Positions 54,343 through 63,519 of a stretch of 64,000 nucleotides of DNA are shown here, one piece after another. The first letter of the stretch is position 1. Every line of letters starts with the position of its first letter. Where the stretch lies: contig NZ_JAPYRE010000004.1 in the NCBI RefSeq assembly GCF_029936995.1, forward strand, positions 310,001 to 374,000, read 5' to 3'. This DNA comes from Henriciella sp. Lineage in GTDB: Bacteria > Pseudomonadota > Alphaproteobacteria > Caulobacterales > Hyphomonadaceae. The notes below the pieces were generated by a model. It was not told where the DNA came from, did no database searches, and was given only the letters and a program-made list of their open reading frames with translations. Both the position numbers and the translations under genes were made by a program.

Positions 54343-54806
54343 CGGGGATTGCCGCGAGCGCGGCAGGTGGCGGGCTGTTCGGCCTGATCGGCACGGCGCT
54401 GGGGCGGCTGGCGGGCTATTTCGAGATGCGACAGGAACAGGCCCATGAGCGAGAACGCTGGGCGCATGAAACGGTGCTGATCGAGTTGCAGCAGGCCGCA
54501 CGGGCGGCCGAAACGGAAGCCGAACTGGCGATCACAGAGACGGCGGGCAGCTGGGCCGGGCTGAAGGCGTCGATGCAGGCCGAAGCGGCGATTGGCGAGA
54601 GCTACCCTTGGGTCAATGCGGTGCGTGGGCTCACGCGGCCCGTGCTGACGCTTCTGCTGTGGGCGATTGCCGGCGGGATCTGGCTCGGTGCGGGTGAGGC
54701 GGCGCGTGGCTCGATCACGGAGACAGCGACCTTCGCGGCGACGGCGGCGACGCTCTGGTGGTTCGGCGACCGCAGTCCCCGGCGCGTGCGGGGCGGGGCG
54801 CCCTAG
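54330..54806 (+). CDS. Holin-like membrane protein of the lysis module
   Basis: A 158-residue protein. An N-terminal Gly/Ala-rich segment (AASAAGGGLFGLIGTALGRLAG) is followed by a long charged helix (about 33-85: MRQEQAHERERWAHETVLIE) and two membrane helices (about 101-122 and 127-147) with TRPVLTLLLWAIAGGIWLGAG. The layout fits GTA/phage holin-type proteins. It overlaps the peptidase gene by 13 bases, so the two are one lysis unit. Confidence 0.7.
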   Translation: MEEITGIAASAAGGGLFGLIGTALGRLAGYFEMRQEQAHERERWAHETVLIELQQAARAAETEAELAITETAGSWAGLKASMQAEAAIGESYPWVNAVRGLTRPVLTLLLWAIAGGIWLGAGEAARGSITETATFAATAATLWWFGDRSPRRVRGGAP

Positions 54807-54822
54807 GCGGGCGGCAGGGATG

Positions 54823-54853
54823 AAAAAAGAAAAGGCGGGCACAGGGCCCGCCT
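54823..54853 (-). terminator. Terminator of the TonB receptor gene
   Basis: On the minus strand AGGCGGGC-CCTGT-GCCCGCCT is a perfect 8-bp stem followed by TTCTTTTTT. It lies about 27 bases after the receptor stop and between convergent units. Confidence 0.85.
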
Positions 54854-54880
54854 CTTCCAGGATTGTATATCGCGTGAAGC

Positions 54881-57746
54881 CTAGAATTGCTTCTGGAGAC
54901 GGGCGAAAGCGGCCCGGCCACGATAGCTGTACTGCGTACCGACCAGCGGGGTGTTGCCGCGACGGGTCGCTGCACCGCTGGAGACGTATGGGAACTGTTC
55001 GTCGAAGATGTTGCTGACACCGAGTGTAAGGCGCCAGTCATCTGCACGATACTGAACAGAAGCACCATGCTCGAAGTACGGCTCGGTGAACTGCTTGTAG
55101 TAGGTGTCTGGACGGCCACGGTAGGTAAAGAGCGAACCACCGTTAACAGCGTCGTTGGATGTCCGGCTAACGAAGTCCGTGAACCAGTTCAGGGTCCAGT
55201 CGCCTGTAACAAACTGGATACGCGAATTGGCAGTGAAGTCCGGCTGACCGATTTCACCATTGTCTTCGTCGACGTCGAAGTCCGTTCCACCGAACAGCAG
55301 GAACGAGTCTTCGAAGGTCCAGGTACCCTGGAGGTCGAAGATCAGGTCACCAAAGTCGAACTCGTGCTCGTAGCGAGTCGTGAGGTCGAGACCACGGGTG
55401 GTCTGGCTGTTGATGTTCACATAGCTGTCGTTGACCGTCAGGATTTGCTGGAAGGTCGGGCTATTCGGATCCAGGTCCCGCTCGAAGAGCGAGCAGAGCG
55501 GATCGTTCGGGAAGTTCGGCGAAGCGTAACAACCGCTCACAATCGAGCCGGAGCCAAGCTGAGCAATCTGGTCGTTCACTTCGATTTCGAAGTAATCGAC
55601 TGCGATCGACAGGTTGGACCAGGTTGGCGTGTAGATTGCGCCTGCTGTGAACGCGTCAGACGTTTCTGCTTCCAGGACGTCTGCACCGCCACCTGTGGTG
55701 ATCTGTGCCGAAGACCCGAACGGAACATAGTCGTTCGGAACCTGCGTCAAGCAGTTCTGACGGATGTTCGGGTTCTGAGGACCGCCGTCGGAGAAGTTAC
55801 ACGGATCGATTTCCAGCTGGCCGAGGAACGACGTCTGGTCGCCGAGGAACAGCTCATACAGGGCCGGTGTCCGGTAAGACGTACCATATGTACCACGAAC
55901 GCGGACCGAAGGAGTAATCTGATAGTTCAGGCCAGCCTTGTAGACCGAGTCAGAACCATAGGAATCATACTCGAAGATACGGCCCGAGAAGTTCAGCGAA
56001 AGTTCTTCAGCAAACGGAAGACCTGCAAGAATCGGAACCTCAACTTCACCGAAGGCTTCCATGACGTTGTCGCTACCGGCAGTCACACCAGCGGAAGAAA
56101 GACCCCACTGATTGTTGTTTGCCGAGAAGAAGCCAGGTGTGTCTTCGAGTTCGTAGTCACGATACTCGACACCGAGAGCGACGCCCACATCACCTGCGGG
56201 GAGTTCGAAGACAGAACCGGTAACAACGCCGGAGAGCGTGAGCTGCTCATAGGTTGTCGTGCCGCTGTCGGTTTCGAACAGGAAGTCTTCCTGTGCCGAC
56301 GTGAAGTTGCCGAAGATGAAGTCACGGGTGAAGTAGTTGATATCAACCGGGCAAGGGACGTAGGTGCCGCCGAGACCATTTTCCGCGAAATCCTGATCTT
56401 CGATGTACTGACAGCTGAAGCCGCCGTTTCCATCCGGAACATTGATTGCGCCGCCACCACGGATCGGGTCGACAACACGGTTCAGCGGAATGGTATCGCG
56501 GTTGTAGTCGGCGTCTGAATAGGAGTAGACAGCCGAGGTTTCCCAGGTCCAGTCCTGCAGGAAGCCGGAATTTCCGAAATCGCCACGGAGCCCGGCAGTT
56601 GCCGAGTAGTAGTCGATGTCGACATCGGTGTTGAACGGAACCAGCGTGATCGGGCGCGAGAAAGCGACCGGGGTCGGGTTCGTCGGGTCCGTCGGGCCAA
56701 CCCAAGGGAAGAACTGGCGGAAGCTCGTCTGTTCTGTCTGGCGGTTGGTGTAAAGGAAGTCACCGAAGAACTCTGCGAAGCCGAGATTGTAGTCTGCGGT
56801 TGCAAAGAGCGACAGGCGCTCTGTTTCCGGGATCACATCCGAGGCTTGCTGACGCGGGTCGTTTGACGGTGTTTCCGCAACACCGGCGTTGCCATCCGCC
56901 CGCGGACGGAATGCGCCAATGCTCGGGTCAAAGATTTGACGGCGTGCGCCATTGTTATCGTCAAATACGTTGGCCAGGGAGTTAAAGCATTTATAGGTGC
57001 CGGTCGCCGAGGGACAGGTCTTCAAGCTTCTGGTACTGGGCCGAAATCACGGCGCTGCCACGGTCGAAGTTGAAGCCGTAGGCACCATCGATCGTCCACT
57101 GTTCGCCACCGCCTTCATACGGAGCGTTGACGGAAACATTGAGTTCCGGACGGTCGAGCGAGCGGCGGGTGATCACGTTGACCACACCAGCAACAGCGTC
57201 GGAACCATAGATCGACGAAGCACCGTCCTTCAGGATTTCAACGCGCTGGACAGCGGCGGTCGGGATGACGTTGAGGTCAACCGCGCCAACCTGGCCCTGG
57301 ACACCGGATGGGCCAAGACGACGACCGTTGAACACAACGAGCGTACGCTGGGCACCCAGGCCACGAAGCGAGACTGTGTTGACGCCTGTGCCGCCCTCGA
57401 CGACAAAGCCGCCGAAGTTGCCGTTGATCTGTGTGGAGCCGGAAGCGACCGACTGCGACTGGATGATGTCTGCAGCGTCGATCAGGCCTTCTGCCGTCGC
57501 CGTCTCCGCGGTGACAACCTGGATCGGCGAAGTCGAGCTATACTCGTCACGACGCAGAAGCGAGCCGGTGACGACCACTTTCTGTTGGCGTGATTCTTCT
57601 TCTCCAGCGTCGGCTTCTTCGGTCGTGATGACCGGATCGTCCTGCTCGGTTTCGGTTTCCTGCGCGTATGCGATGCCGTTAAAGGCAAGTGCACCATAGG
57701 CTACGGTGCCGAGCGCAAGATACCGAAGGTCAAGTTTCTTTGACAT
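54881..57746 (-). pseudogene. TonB-dependent receptor, frameshifted
   Basis: The receptor is read in two overlapping frames. The first (57746 to 56991, 251 residues) holds the signal peptide, the TonB-box/plug start (QKVVVTGSLLRRDEYSSTSP), RGLGAQRTLVVFNGRRLGPSG and VEILKDGASSIYGSDAVAGVVN. It ends LEDLSLGDRHL at a TAA. The second (through 54881, about 700 residues) resumes with CPSATGTYKCFNSLANVFDD and carries the whole 22-strand-type barrel to the terminal Phe (FARLQKQF). The crossing lies at about 56991-57010 and would be mended by one added or two removed bases. GAGGGG precedes the ATG. Either a recent pseudogene or an assembly error; the rest is intact. Confidence 0.85.
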
Positions 57747-58024
57747 TGATACCCCTCAAAAAAAGTTGGATTCAGTTTCCAAACTCCCGCCCTGAGTGCC
57801 GGGATTGCGCCATGGATGCACGCGTCATTACAATTTCGCAAACTGTTACTGCTGCAATTGCCCAACTCCTGCCATAGTGTGACATTTCCGCTACAAGTGG
57901 AGGATGCTGTGCCCCGGATCGGGCGAAAGCGGGGGTCATCCGTGCGCGATGCAAGCGTCGATTGACGGCAGCTTTTCAATCGGGGAGGTTAATAACAACA
58001 CTGTAATGGAGGAAGCAGACGCTC

Positions 58025-60052
58025 ATGAAACGTCTAGGTGTGCTACTTGGCGGCGCTATCGGGGTCGCCCTTACGGTTTCGGCCGACCCGATTTCACCGG
58101 ATGACCTTGCAAAGGTTCCGAATATTTCGAGCATAAGCATGTCCGGAGACGGGACATACATGGTCGGTCTTATTGCGGAGCCAGGCTCTGATAATGAGAA
58201 CCTGGCGCTGGCCAGCTGGGAGCTTCCCGAAAACATTGATACCTCCAAGCCGCTGACGCCATCGCGGATCACACCGCCGAATCGCAAGATGCGTTTCATG
58301 GGAATCCAGACGCTTCCGGGCGATAATGCGTTCGTCATAGGCCACCAGGCCTGGACCGGTCAGACCTTCTGTACTGAAGGTGGTGGTTTCGGCGCGACCA
58401 AGACCTTCGTTTACAAGGCCTATGTCGGCTCGAAGGAGCTGGATGATCTTGATGAGGGTATTGCCGGGCTTGGCACAGAGCGCATGGCCAACAAGCAGCT
58501 GGAACAGTGCCGGGATATCAATAATACCACTGCGATAACGAACAGCCTTCCCCTCAACGAGGATGAAGTGATCGTGCGCTACAACAACATTTCAAGCGGC
58601 GAGACCGAGTACTATCGGGTGAACATGCGTACGGGCGCGAAGTCGTTCATGTATAACGACTCCGGACGCCAGCAGATTCTCTATACAAACCCGCGTGATG
58701 GCAGGATTCTTGCCAAGCAGGGGATCGAGTCCGCCGGCGATGGCGACTGGCGCATCGAGACCTATATGCTCAACACGGAAACAGGCGGTTTCGAGCGTGA
58801 AGAGGCCCTCGATTATCTCGCCTCCAACCGCTATCAGATCGACATTACCGGCTATGATGAAGCGTCAGGCCGTTATTACATGGTCACGGACAAGTTTTCC
58901 GATAAGGCGGCGATCTATTTCTACGATCCGAAAACGAATGAATTCAGTAGCGATCCGGTCTTTGCTCATCCCGAGTTTTCCGCAACCAGCGTTGTTCTGG
59001 GCAGGAGTGAAGAACGCTGGAATCAGCCGCTCGGCTTCCGTTATGCGGCAGATGTCGTGGAGACGTACTGGCTGGACCCGGAAATCCGTTCCATCCAGGA
59101 AGGGCTTGAGCAGGCTTTCCCCGGCAAACATGTCAGGCTGAACGAGTGGACGGATGACATGAACCGCATCCTGTTCACGACGGAATCCTCAGACTCACCG
59201 CCGGTCTATTACCTGCTGGTCAACAAGTCTGAAGTGGCCGGCATCGGTGCCAGCAAGCCCTGGATCAACGAAGAGGATATCGGTGAGACGGAGCTCGTTT
59301 ATTATGATGCCCGTGACGGACTTAGCATTCCCGGCCTGCTGAGCCTGCCGGAAGGTTATTCCAAGGAAGAGGACGGGCGCATCCCGGCCATCATCCTGCC
59401 GCATGGCGGCCCGTGGGCGCGTGACTATGCCGGCTGGGACCAGTCAGGCTGGATCCCGTTCCTGACATCGCGCGGCTATGCTGTGCTCCAGCCGCAGTAC
59501 CGCGGTTCGACCGGCTGGGGCCGGGAACTCTGGTTCGCTGGCGACATGGAGTGGGGCCAGAAGATGCAGGACGACAAGGATGACGGGGCGCAATGGCTCG
59601 TCGACCAGGGCATTGCTGATCCCGAAAAGCTTGCAATCTTCGGCTATTCCTATGGTGGTTTCGCAGCATTCGCAGCGACGGTGCGGGAAGACAGCCCGTA
59701 TCAGTGTGCGATTGCCGGGGCGGGCGTTTCCAATCTCCAGCTTTTCCGCCGTATCGTCAGCGAAAACCGGATTTCACGTATCGTTCAGGGTGAAACGCTG
59801 GACGGGATGGACCCGATCGAGAATACCGACAAGGCAAATATCCCGATCCTCGTCTATCATGGTGACCGTGATGTGCGGGTGCCGATCGAGGAGGGCCGCG
59901 GTTTCTACAATGCGGTAAAGGACAAGGTGAACGCGAAGTTCGTCCAGATCGACGACATGCCCCACAGCCTTCCCTGGTGGCCCGACCATCACCGTGAGTC
60001 GCTTAAGGCCATCGACAGTTGGCTCAAGAGCGATAACTGCAACAATTTCTAG
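58025..60052 (+). CDS. S9 family prolyl oligopeptidase-type serine peptidase
   Basis: A 675-residue protein with a signal peptide (MKRLGVLLGGAIGVALTVSA) and an N-terminal beta-propeller-like part (about 25-400). The C-terminal alpha/beta hydrolase has Ser in IFGYSYGGFAAFAA (GxSxGG), Asp in YHGDRDVRVP and a late His in DMPHSLPWWPDHH. Other motifs are LPHGGPWARDYAGWD and YRGSTGWGRELW. It trims peptides, perhaps after uptake by the divergent receptor. GGAGGAAG lies upstream of the ATG. Confidence 0.94.
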   Translation: MKRLGVLLGGAIGVALTVSADPISPDDLAKVPNISSISMSGDGTYMVGLIAEPGSDNENLALASWELPENIDTSKPLTPSRITPPNRKMRFMGIQTLPGDNAFVIGHQAWTGQTFCTEGGGFGATKTFVYKAYVGSKELDDLDEGIAGLGTERMANKQLEQCRDINNTTAITNSLPLNEDEVIVRYNNISSGETEYYRVNMRTGAKSFMYNDSGRQQILYTNPRDGRILAKQGIESAGDGDWRIETYMLNTETGGFEREEALDYLASNRYQIDITGYDEASGRYYMVTDKFSDKAAIYFYDPKTNEFSSDPVFAHPEFSATSVVLGRSEERWNQPLGFRYAADVVETYWLDPEIRSIQEGLEQAFPGKHVRLNEWTDDMNRILFTTESSDSPPVYYLLVNKSEVAGIGASKPWINEEDIGETELVYYDARDGLSIPGLLSLPEGYSKEEDGRIPAIILPHGGPWARDYAGWDQSGWIPFLTSRGYAVLQPQYRGSTGWGRELWFAGDMEWGQKMQDDKDDGAQWLVDQGIADPEKLAIFGYSYGGFAAFAATVREDSPYQCAIAGAGVSNLQLFRRIVSENRISRIVQGETLDGMDPIENTDKANIPILVYHGDRDVRVPIEEGRGFYNAVKDKVNAKFVQIDDMPHSLPWWPDHHRESLKAIDSWLKSDNCNNF

Positions 60053-60082
60053 GGCGCAGGCGTCCTGAACGAGAATGACAGA

Positions 60083-60111
60083 GGCCGCAGGCATTGCTTG
60101 CGGCCTTTTTT
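60083..60111 (+). terminator. Intrinsic terminator after the S9 peptidase
   Basis: GGCCGCAGGC-ATT-GCTTGCGGCC (10-bp stem with one wobble) followed by TTTTTT. It lies 30 bases past the stop codon and separates the core genes from the mobile element. Confidence 0.92.
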
Positions 60112-60574
60112 ATCTCCGGTGACCTCGGTAAGCCGGTCAGGTTCCGGCGCGCTGCGCCATAGGGCAGCCCTGAGCGCGATCCATCGCGGAACAAGGTAAA
60201 GCGGAGATCAAGATAAACAAAGCCCCTGCCGGGGCATTCAAAACCTATTTTCGTGCCACTGGCACGAAAATTTAGGCAAAGCCGAACCGGGCAGCCTTGA
60301 GCCGCGCTCATCTCGAACACCAAACTTGATCCGGGGGACGCGGGAGCAAACTTAGGAATCGCGACCGCGTTCTGGCACCTGCCGGTGCATTCGCTCCCGA
60401 AAATCGATTCACTGGATCGATTTTTCCGGCTGCTCCGGATTGGTCGCGAATGGTGCACCTGAGTAGAGAAAGCTCGAACTATTTGTTCGAAGTGCTTTCT
60501 GAATGGAATCAGGTACTTGAGACAATCGACGACCCTGTGAACGATCTTGAAATAGACGTTCACAGGGAGGTTGG
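60112..60574 (+). other. Palindrome-rich intergenic region, probable oriT of the mobile element
   Basis: No gene seen in 463 bases. It holds four hairpins: ATTTTCGTGCC-ACT-GGCACGAAAAT (60247-60271, extended by CCTA/TAGG with a bulge), GCACC-TGCC-GGTGC (60375-60388), AAAATCGAT-N7-ATCGATTTT (60400-60424) and CCCTGTGAACG-N13-CGTTCACAGGG (60533-60567) just before mobC. The place upstream of mobC and relaxase is where oriT normally lies. The nick site could not be identified by eye. The left edge of the element may also be in this stretch. Confidence 0.5.
60533..60567 (+). promoter_or_regulatory. Perfect 11-bp inverted repeat reaching the mobC ribosome site
   Basis: CCCTGTGAACG (60533-60543) and CGTTCACAGGG (60557-60567) flank 13 bases. 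The right arm includes the GGG of the GGGAGG ribosome binding site four bases before the mobC ATG. It could be an operator for MobC self-repression, part of oriT, or an RNA hairpin that hides the ribosome site. Confidence 0.6.
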
Positions 60575-60958
60575 ATGACGACAAAGACACCTCCCTTCTC
60601 CCTCAGACTGACTTTTGAAGAGCGCGCTAGGCTTGAAGAGCTGGCTGGCGACATGCCGCTTGGAGCGTATATCCGCCGCAAGGTCTTCGACGGTCAGGGG
60701 CTCAAGAAGAAACGTGCACGGGCGCGATCTCGTCGCCCGATCAAGGATGAACAGAAGCTGGCGCAGGTGCTCGCCATGCTTGGGCAATCAAGGATCGCAA
60801 ACAATCTGAACCAGCTCGCCAAGATGGCCAATCTCGGCACGCTGCCCGTTCTCCCCGATACGGAACGCGACATTCGGCGCGCATGCGCCGACGTGGCGCT
60901 GATGCGGCGGGAGCTTCTTCGCGCGCTCGGCCATCGTACCGATGTGGAGCCGTCATGA
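60575..60958 (+). CDS. mobC: MobC-like relaxosome accessory protein
   Basis: A 127-residue protein with a ribbon-helix-helix-like N-terminal part (FSLRLTFEERARLEELAGDM, PLGAYIRRKVFDG), a basic linker (KKKRARARSRRP) and the MobC block RIANNLNQLAKMANLGTLPV. It helps the relaxase open oriT. The stop overlaps the relaxase ATG (ATGA). Confidence 0.87.
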   Translation: MTTKTPPFSLRLTFEERARLEELAGDMPLGAYIRRKVFDGQGLKKKRARARSRRPIKDEQKLAQVLAMLGQSRIANNLNQLAKMANLGTLPVLPDTERDIRRACADVALMRRELLRALGHRTDVEPS

Positions 60959-62382
60959 TCCTGAAAGGATCACAACGAAGCGGCGCAAAGCAGCTCGGGC
61001 TGCATCTCCTCAAGACCGAAGAAAACGAGCATGTAGAGCTGCACGATATTCGCGGCTTCATATCAGATGATGTCGTCGGCGCGCTCCGCGAAGCCGAAGC
61101 CATCGCAAAAGGCACAAAGTGCCGACAGTTCATGTTTTCGGTATCTCTGAATCCGCCTGAGCACGAGCGTGTCCACGTTCGTACCTTCGAAAAAGCACTG
61201 GAAGCCATCGAAGAGAAAAACGGCCTCACGGGCCAGCCGCGCGTCGTCGTCTTCCACGAGAAGGACGGACGGCGGCACTGTCATGCGGTATGGAGCCGGA
61301 TCGATCCTGAGACGATGACCGCCAAGCCGATGTCGTTCTACAAGAACAAGCTGCGGGAGGTCTCGCGCCAGCTCTATCTTGAGAACGGCTGGCAGATGCC
61401 GCGCGGCCTGATCGACCCTAAGGACCGCGACCCCCGCAACTTCTCGCTTGATGAATGGCAGCAGGCCAAGCGGATCGGACGCCATGCGGGCGAACTGAAA
61501 GAACTGATACAGGAAGCCTGGGCGACTTCGGACTCAGCTCGCACCTTCGCGCACGCTCTCGAAGAGCGTGGCTTCTATTTGGCGCGCGGGGATCGGCGCG
61601 GCCATGTGGCTGTCACCTTCGAAGGTGAAGTCATTTCAATCTCACGCGCGACGGGCAAGAAAGCGAAAGAGCTGCACGCCCGTCTTGGAAAGCCCGACGC
61701 ATTGAACAGCGTTGAGGAGACCCGCAAGCGCATTGCTGAAGATATTCTCCCGCGCATCAAATCGCATGTCGATGAAGCGCGCGGGTCAGCGCGCGCCGAA
61801 CTCGATCAACTGAATGCGCGCCGCATGGAGATGGCGAAGGCGCATGCCGAAGAACGCGCCAAGCTGGACGCAGGCCAGAAGACGCGGTTTGAAGCTGAAG
61901 CCCGCACAAGAGCGGATCGCTTCCGCAAGGGCATGATGGGCCTGTGGGATCGTCTGACAGGCAAGCGGGCTCAGCTCGAAAAACAAAACCAGCTCGAAGT
62001 GATATGGGCGCTGCGCCGCGATCAGGATCAGCGGCAAATGACGATCAACGCGCAACTGCGCGAGCGCGGCGATCTGCAAAAGGAAATAAATGCTGCGCGC
62101 ACCAAACATGCCCAAGCCTTGCGCGCCCTGCATCACGATGCTGCCAACTATCGCCTGATGCGTCGTGGTGAAGAGCCCAAGGCAAAGACCGCCTTCGAGC
62201 GCCTGGACACACTGCGAGCGGAACCGAAAAAGCAGCCCGAGCGTCCACGCTTCGACAAGCTCAAAGAGCGCAAACCCGAGCGTCAAACCCGTTCCACCAC
62301 GTCGGCGCAAGATCGTTTGCACAAACTCCGCGAGCAAAAAAGAGAAGGACCGTCCTATGACGGTCCTGATCTCGACCGATAG
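60955..62382 (+). CDS. Relaxase/mobilisation nuclease
   Basis: A 475-residue relaxase. The metal-binding histidine motif is FHEKDGRRHCHAVWSRID (H-x6-H-x-H, about residues 98-108). The front block MILKGSQRSGAKQLGLHLLK and RQFMFSVSLNPPEHE belong to the MOBP/MOBQ-type relaxase domain (about 1-250). The rest is a charged coiled coil (about 280-475). It nicks one strand at oriT and leads it into the recipient. No helicase or primase domain is fused. ATG 60955 is preferred over the upstream open frame. Confidence 0.9.
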   Translation: MILKGSQRSGAKQLGLHLLKTEENEHVELHDIRGFISDDVVGALREAEAIAKGTKCRQFMFSVSLNPPEHERVHVRTFEKALEAIEEKNGLTGQPRVVVFHEKDGRRHCHAVWSRIDPETMTAKPMSFYKNKLREVSRQLYLENGWQMPRGLIDPKDRDPRNFSLDEWQQAKRIGRHAGELKELIQEAWATSDSARTFAHALEERGFYLARGDRRGHVAVTFEGEVISISRATGKKAKELHARLGKPDALNSVEETRKRIAEDILPRIKSHVDEARGSARAELDQLNARRMEMAKAHAEERAKLDAGQKTRFEAEARTRADRFRKGMMGLWDRLTGKRAQLEKQNQLEVIWALRRDQDQRQMTINAQLRERGDLQKEINAARTKHAQALRALHHDAANYRLMRRGEEPKAKTAFERLDTLRAEPKKQPERPRFDKLKERKPERQTRSTTSAQDRLHKLREQKREGPSYDGPDLDR

Positions 62383-62388
62383 AAATCA

Positions 62389-62673
62389 CTAGAACAATGA
62401 AAGCTGACGCGCGGCTTCTTCGCGCTTCTTCCATTGCGGGGTCTGCGCTTCGTGCTCAAGCCACGCGAGCACGTAGGCAACGGCCCCGCCATATTCGTCC
62501 GTGACATCGCTGTGCAGATAGTGCGAGCGATAGCCTGTCTCAGTGATGGGGATTATCCCATCGCCGATGACGTTGACTTCGATGTGGTCGAACGTCGACC
62601 ACTGATGCCGATGATAGCTGACGCTTATCGCGACACCGCGCCAGTCGATCTGACTGGTGACGGGGGCGCTCAT
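62389..62673 (-). CDS. Small element-encoded protein of unknown function
   Basis: A 94-residue protein from ATG 62673, overlapping the stop of the upstream small gene (ATGA). It has a beta-rich, aromatic/His-rich middle (VAISVSYHRHQWSTFDHIEV) and a helical end (AVAYVLAWLEHEAQTPQWKK). No DNA-binding motif or membrane part. Convergent with the relaxase gene, 6 bases apart. Probably a plasmid/ICE accessory protein. Confidence 0.65.
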   Translation of the reverse strand: MSAPVTSQIDWRGVAISVSYHRHQWSTFDHIEVNVIGDGIIPITETGYRSHYLHSDVTDEYGGAVAYVLAWLEHEAQTPQWKKREEAARQLSLF

Positions 62674-62918
62674 GAGCGCCCCGTGTCGTTTGCAGGTGAA
62701 GCCGTGTCTTCCAGCGGCTCGCGCAAGACGATGCGACCGCCGACAGGCAGGGATTCGAGCTGAAGCGTGTAGCCTTTGGCGTCCTTGTGCATCCACGCTG
62801 CGCCGACTTTGTTCCAGAAGGATTTGTCGCCTTTCTGGGTAACGTGCCACGCCAGAAACTCAGGGGCGCGAAACTCGCGTGTGCGCTCTTGCGCGGTTTG
62901 GGTGTTGTTGCGTGCCAT
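62670..62918 (-). CDS. Small element-encoded protein of unknown function
   Basis: An 82-residue protein, start ATG 62918 with AAGGAGA six bases upstream. The sequence EFLAWHVTQKGDKSFWNKVG and AAWMHKDAKGYTLQLESLPV has the look of the small beta-fold proteins seen on alphaproteobacterial conjugative elements. Co-translated with the next gene (ATGA overlap). Confidence 0.68.
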   Translation of the reverse strand: MARNNTQTAQERTREFRAPEFLAWHVTQKGDKSFWNKVGAAWMHKDAKGYTLQLESLPVGGRIVLREPLEDTASPANDTGRS

Positions 62919-63233
62919 GATTAATCTCCTTTGTTCGGGTTGGCTTGCTAACGCCCCCCGATAAGACCGAAGGCAAAGGATCGCCGTGTCATGTCCAACA
63001 CGGGTGAGGCTACCGCCGAGCTGGTGCGGGCAGGATATTGATGCGCGATCCGCGTTCGGTCAGGGGAAAGGCGAATTGCTGCAAGCCGTGCGCGGGCAAA
63101 GGTCCATTCATGCTGCGCCAACTGCCGACACCGAATGCCTGTTCACTCGTTTTTCAGCGCCACCTCCCGATAGATTTCTAGTGCATTACCCCGATCCATC
63201 AGCGCCTTCACTGGGCCATGGATGATGTGTGCG
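62919..63233. other. Intergenic region with no recognised gene
   Basis: About 315 bases between the divergent small genes. A minus-strand reading frame across 63143-63343 has a plausible C-terminus but no supported start and overlaps the next gene. Nothing else is recognised apart from the leader hairpins to the right. Confidence 0.4.
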
Positions 63234-63284
63234 AGGGCCGAAAGGCCCTGAACGGTTCGGGGCCTCCTGGCAATCAACAGGAGG
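63234..63284 (+). promoter_or_regulatory. Structured 5' leader hiding the ribosome binding site
   Basis: AGGGCC-GAAA-GGCCCT (63234-63249) is a 6-bp stem with a GNRA tetraloop. It is followed by CCTCCTG-GCAATCAA-CAGGAGG (63263-63284), a perfect 7-bp stem whose right arm is the ribosome binding site of the gene at 63290. In RNA the second hairpin would block translation until opened. Confidence 0.6.
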
Positions 63285-63289
63285 TGACG

Positions 63290-63469
63290 ATGAGACTCAT
63301 CACACGCTTCGATGCAGCATCGCGCAGCACAGCCGAACTGCATGCCCTCTTACGCGAGGCTTTCAACGCCTTTGCTTCCGCTCCTCGCGGATCGATTGAA
63401 CGCAGCAATGCTCTTGCATCGCTGCACAATATCGAGGCCGAGCTGGCGGTCCGCCCGCCAGGTCTTTGA
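63290..63469 (+). CDS. 59-residue element protein behind an anti-SD hairpin
   Basis: Start ATG 63290 with AGGAGG five bases before it. The product is mostly helical (STAELHALLREAFNAFASAP, IERSNALASLHNIEAELAVR). No family recognised. The following terminator at 63479 makes it a one-gene unit, so it may be a tightly controlled small regulator. Confidence 0.65.
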   Translation: MRLITRFDAASRSTAELHALLREAFNAFASAPRGSIERSNALASLHNIEAELAVRPPGL

Positions 63470-63478
63470 AGCCATCAA

Positions 63479-63512
63479 CGCGGCTGGCCCGAAGGCCAGC
63501 CGCGAATTTTTT
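63479..63512 (+). terminator. Strong intrinsic terminator
   Basis: CGCGGCTGGCC-CGAA-GGCCAGCCGCG is a perfect 11-bp stem followed by AATTTTTT. It ends the 63290 transcription unit just before the convergent ArdC-like gene. Confidence 0.95.
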
Positions 63513-63519
63513 CCGATGA

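Noticed and set aside
54887-56518. A 543-codon plus-strand open frame opposite the TonB receptor
   Set aside because: It mirrors the receptor frame, has a low-complexity, Arg/Val/Thr-heavy translation without motifs, and the minus strand has clear receptor motifs.
54881-57025. The barrel half of the receptor as an independent gene starting at TTG
   Set aside because: It has no signal peptide or plug and no ribosome site, and its frame continues a receptor whose first part lies directly upstream; a frameshift is the simpler explanation.
63143-63343. Minus-strand frame with a protein-like end (ALEIYREVALKNE)
   Set aside because: No supported start, and it overlaps the leader and start of the 63290 gene, which has a strong ribosome site and terminator.
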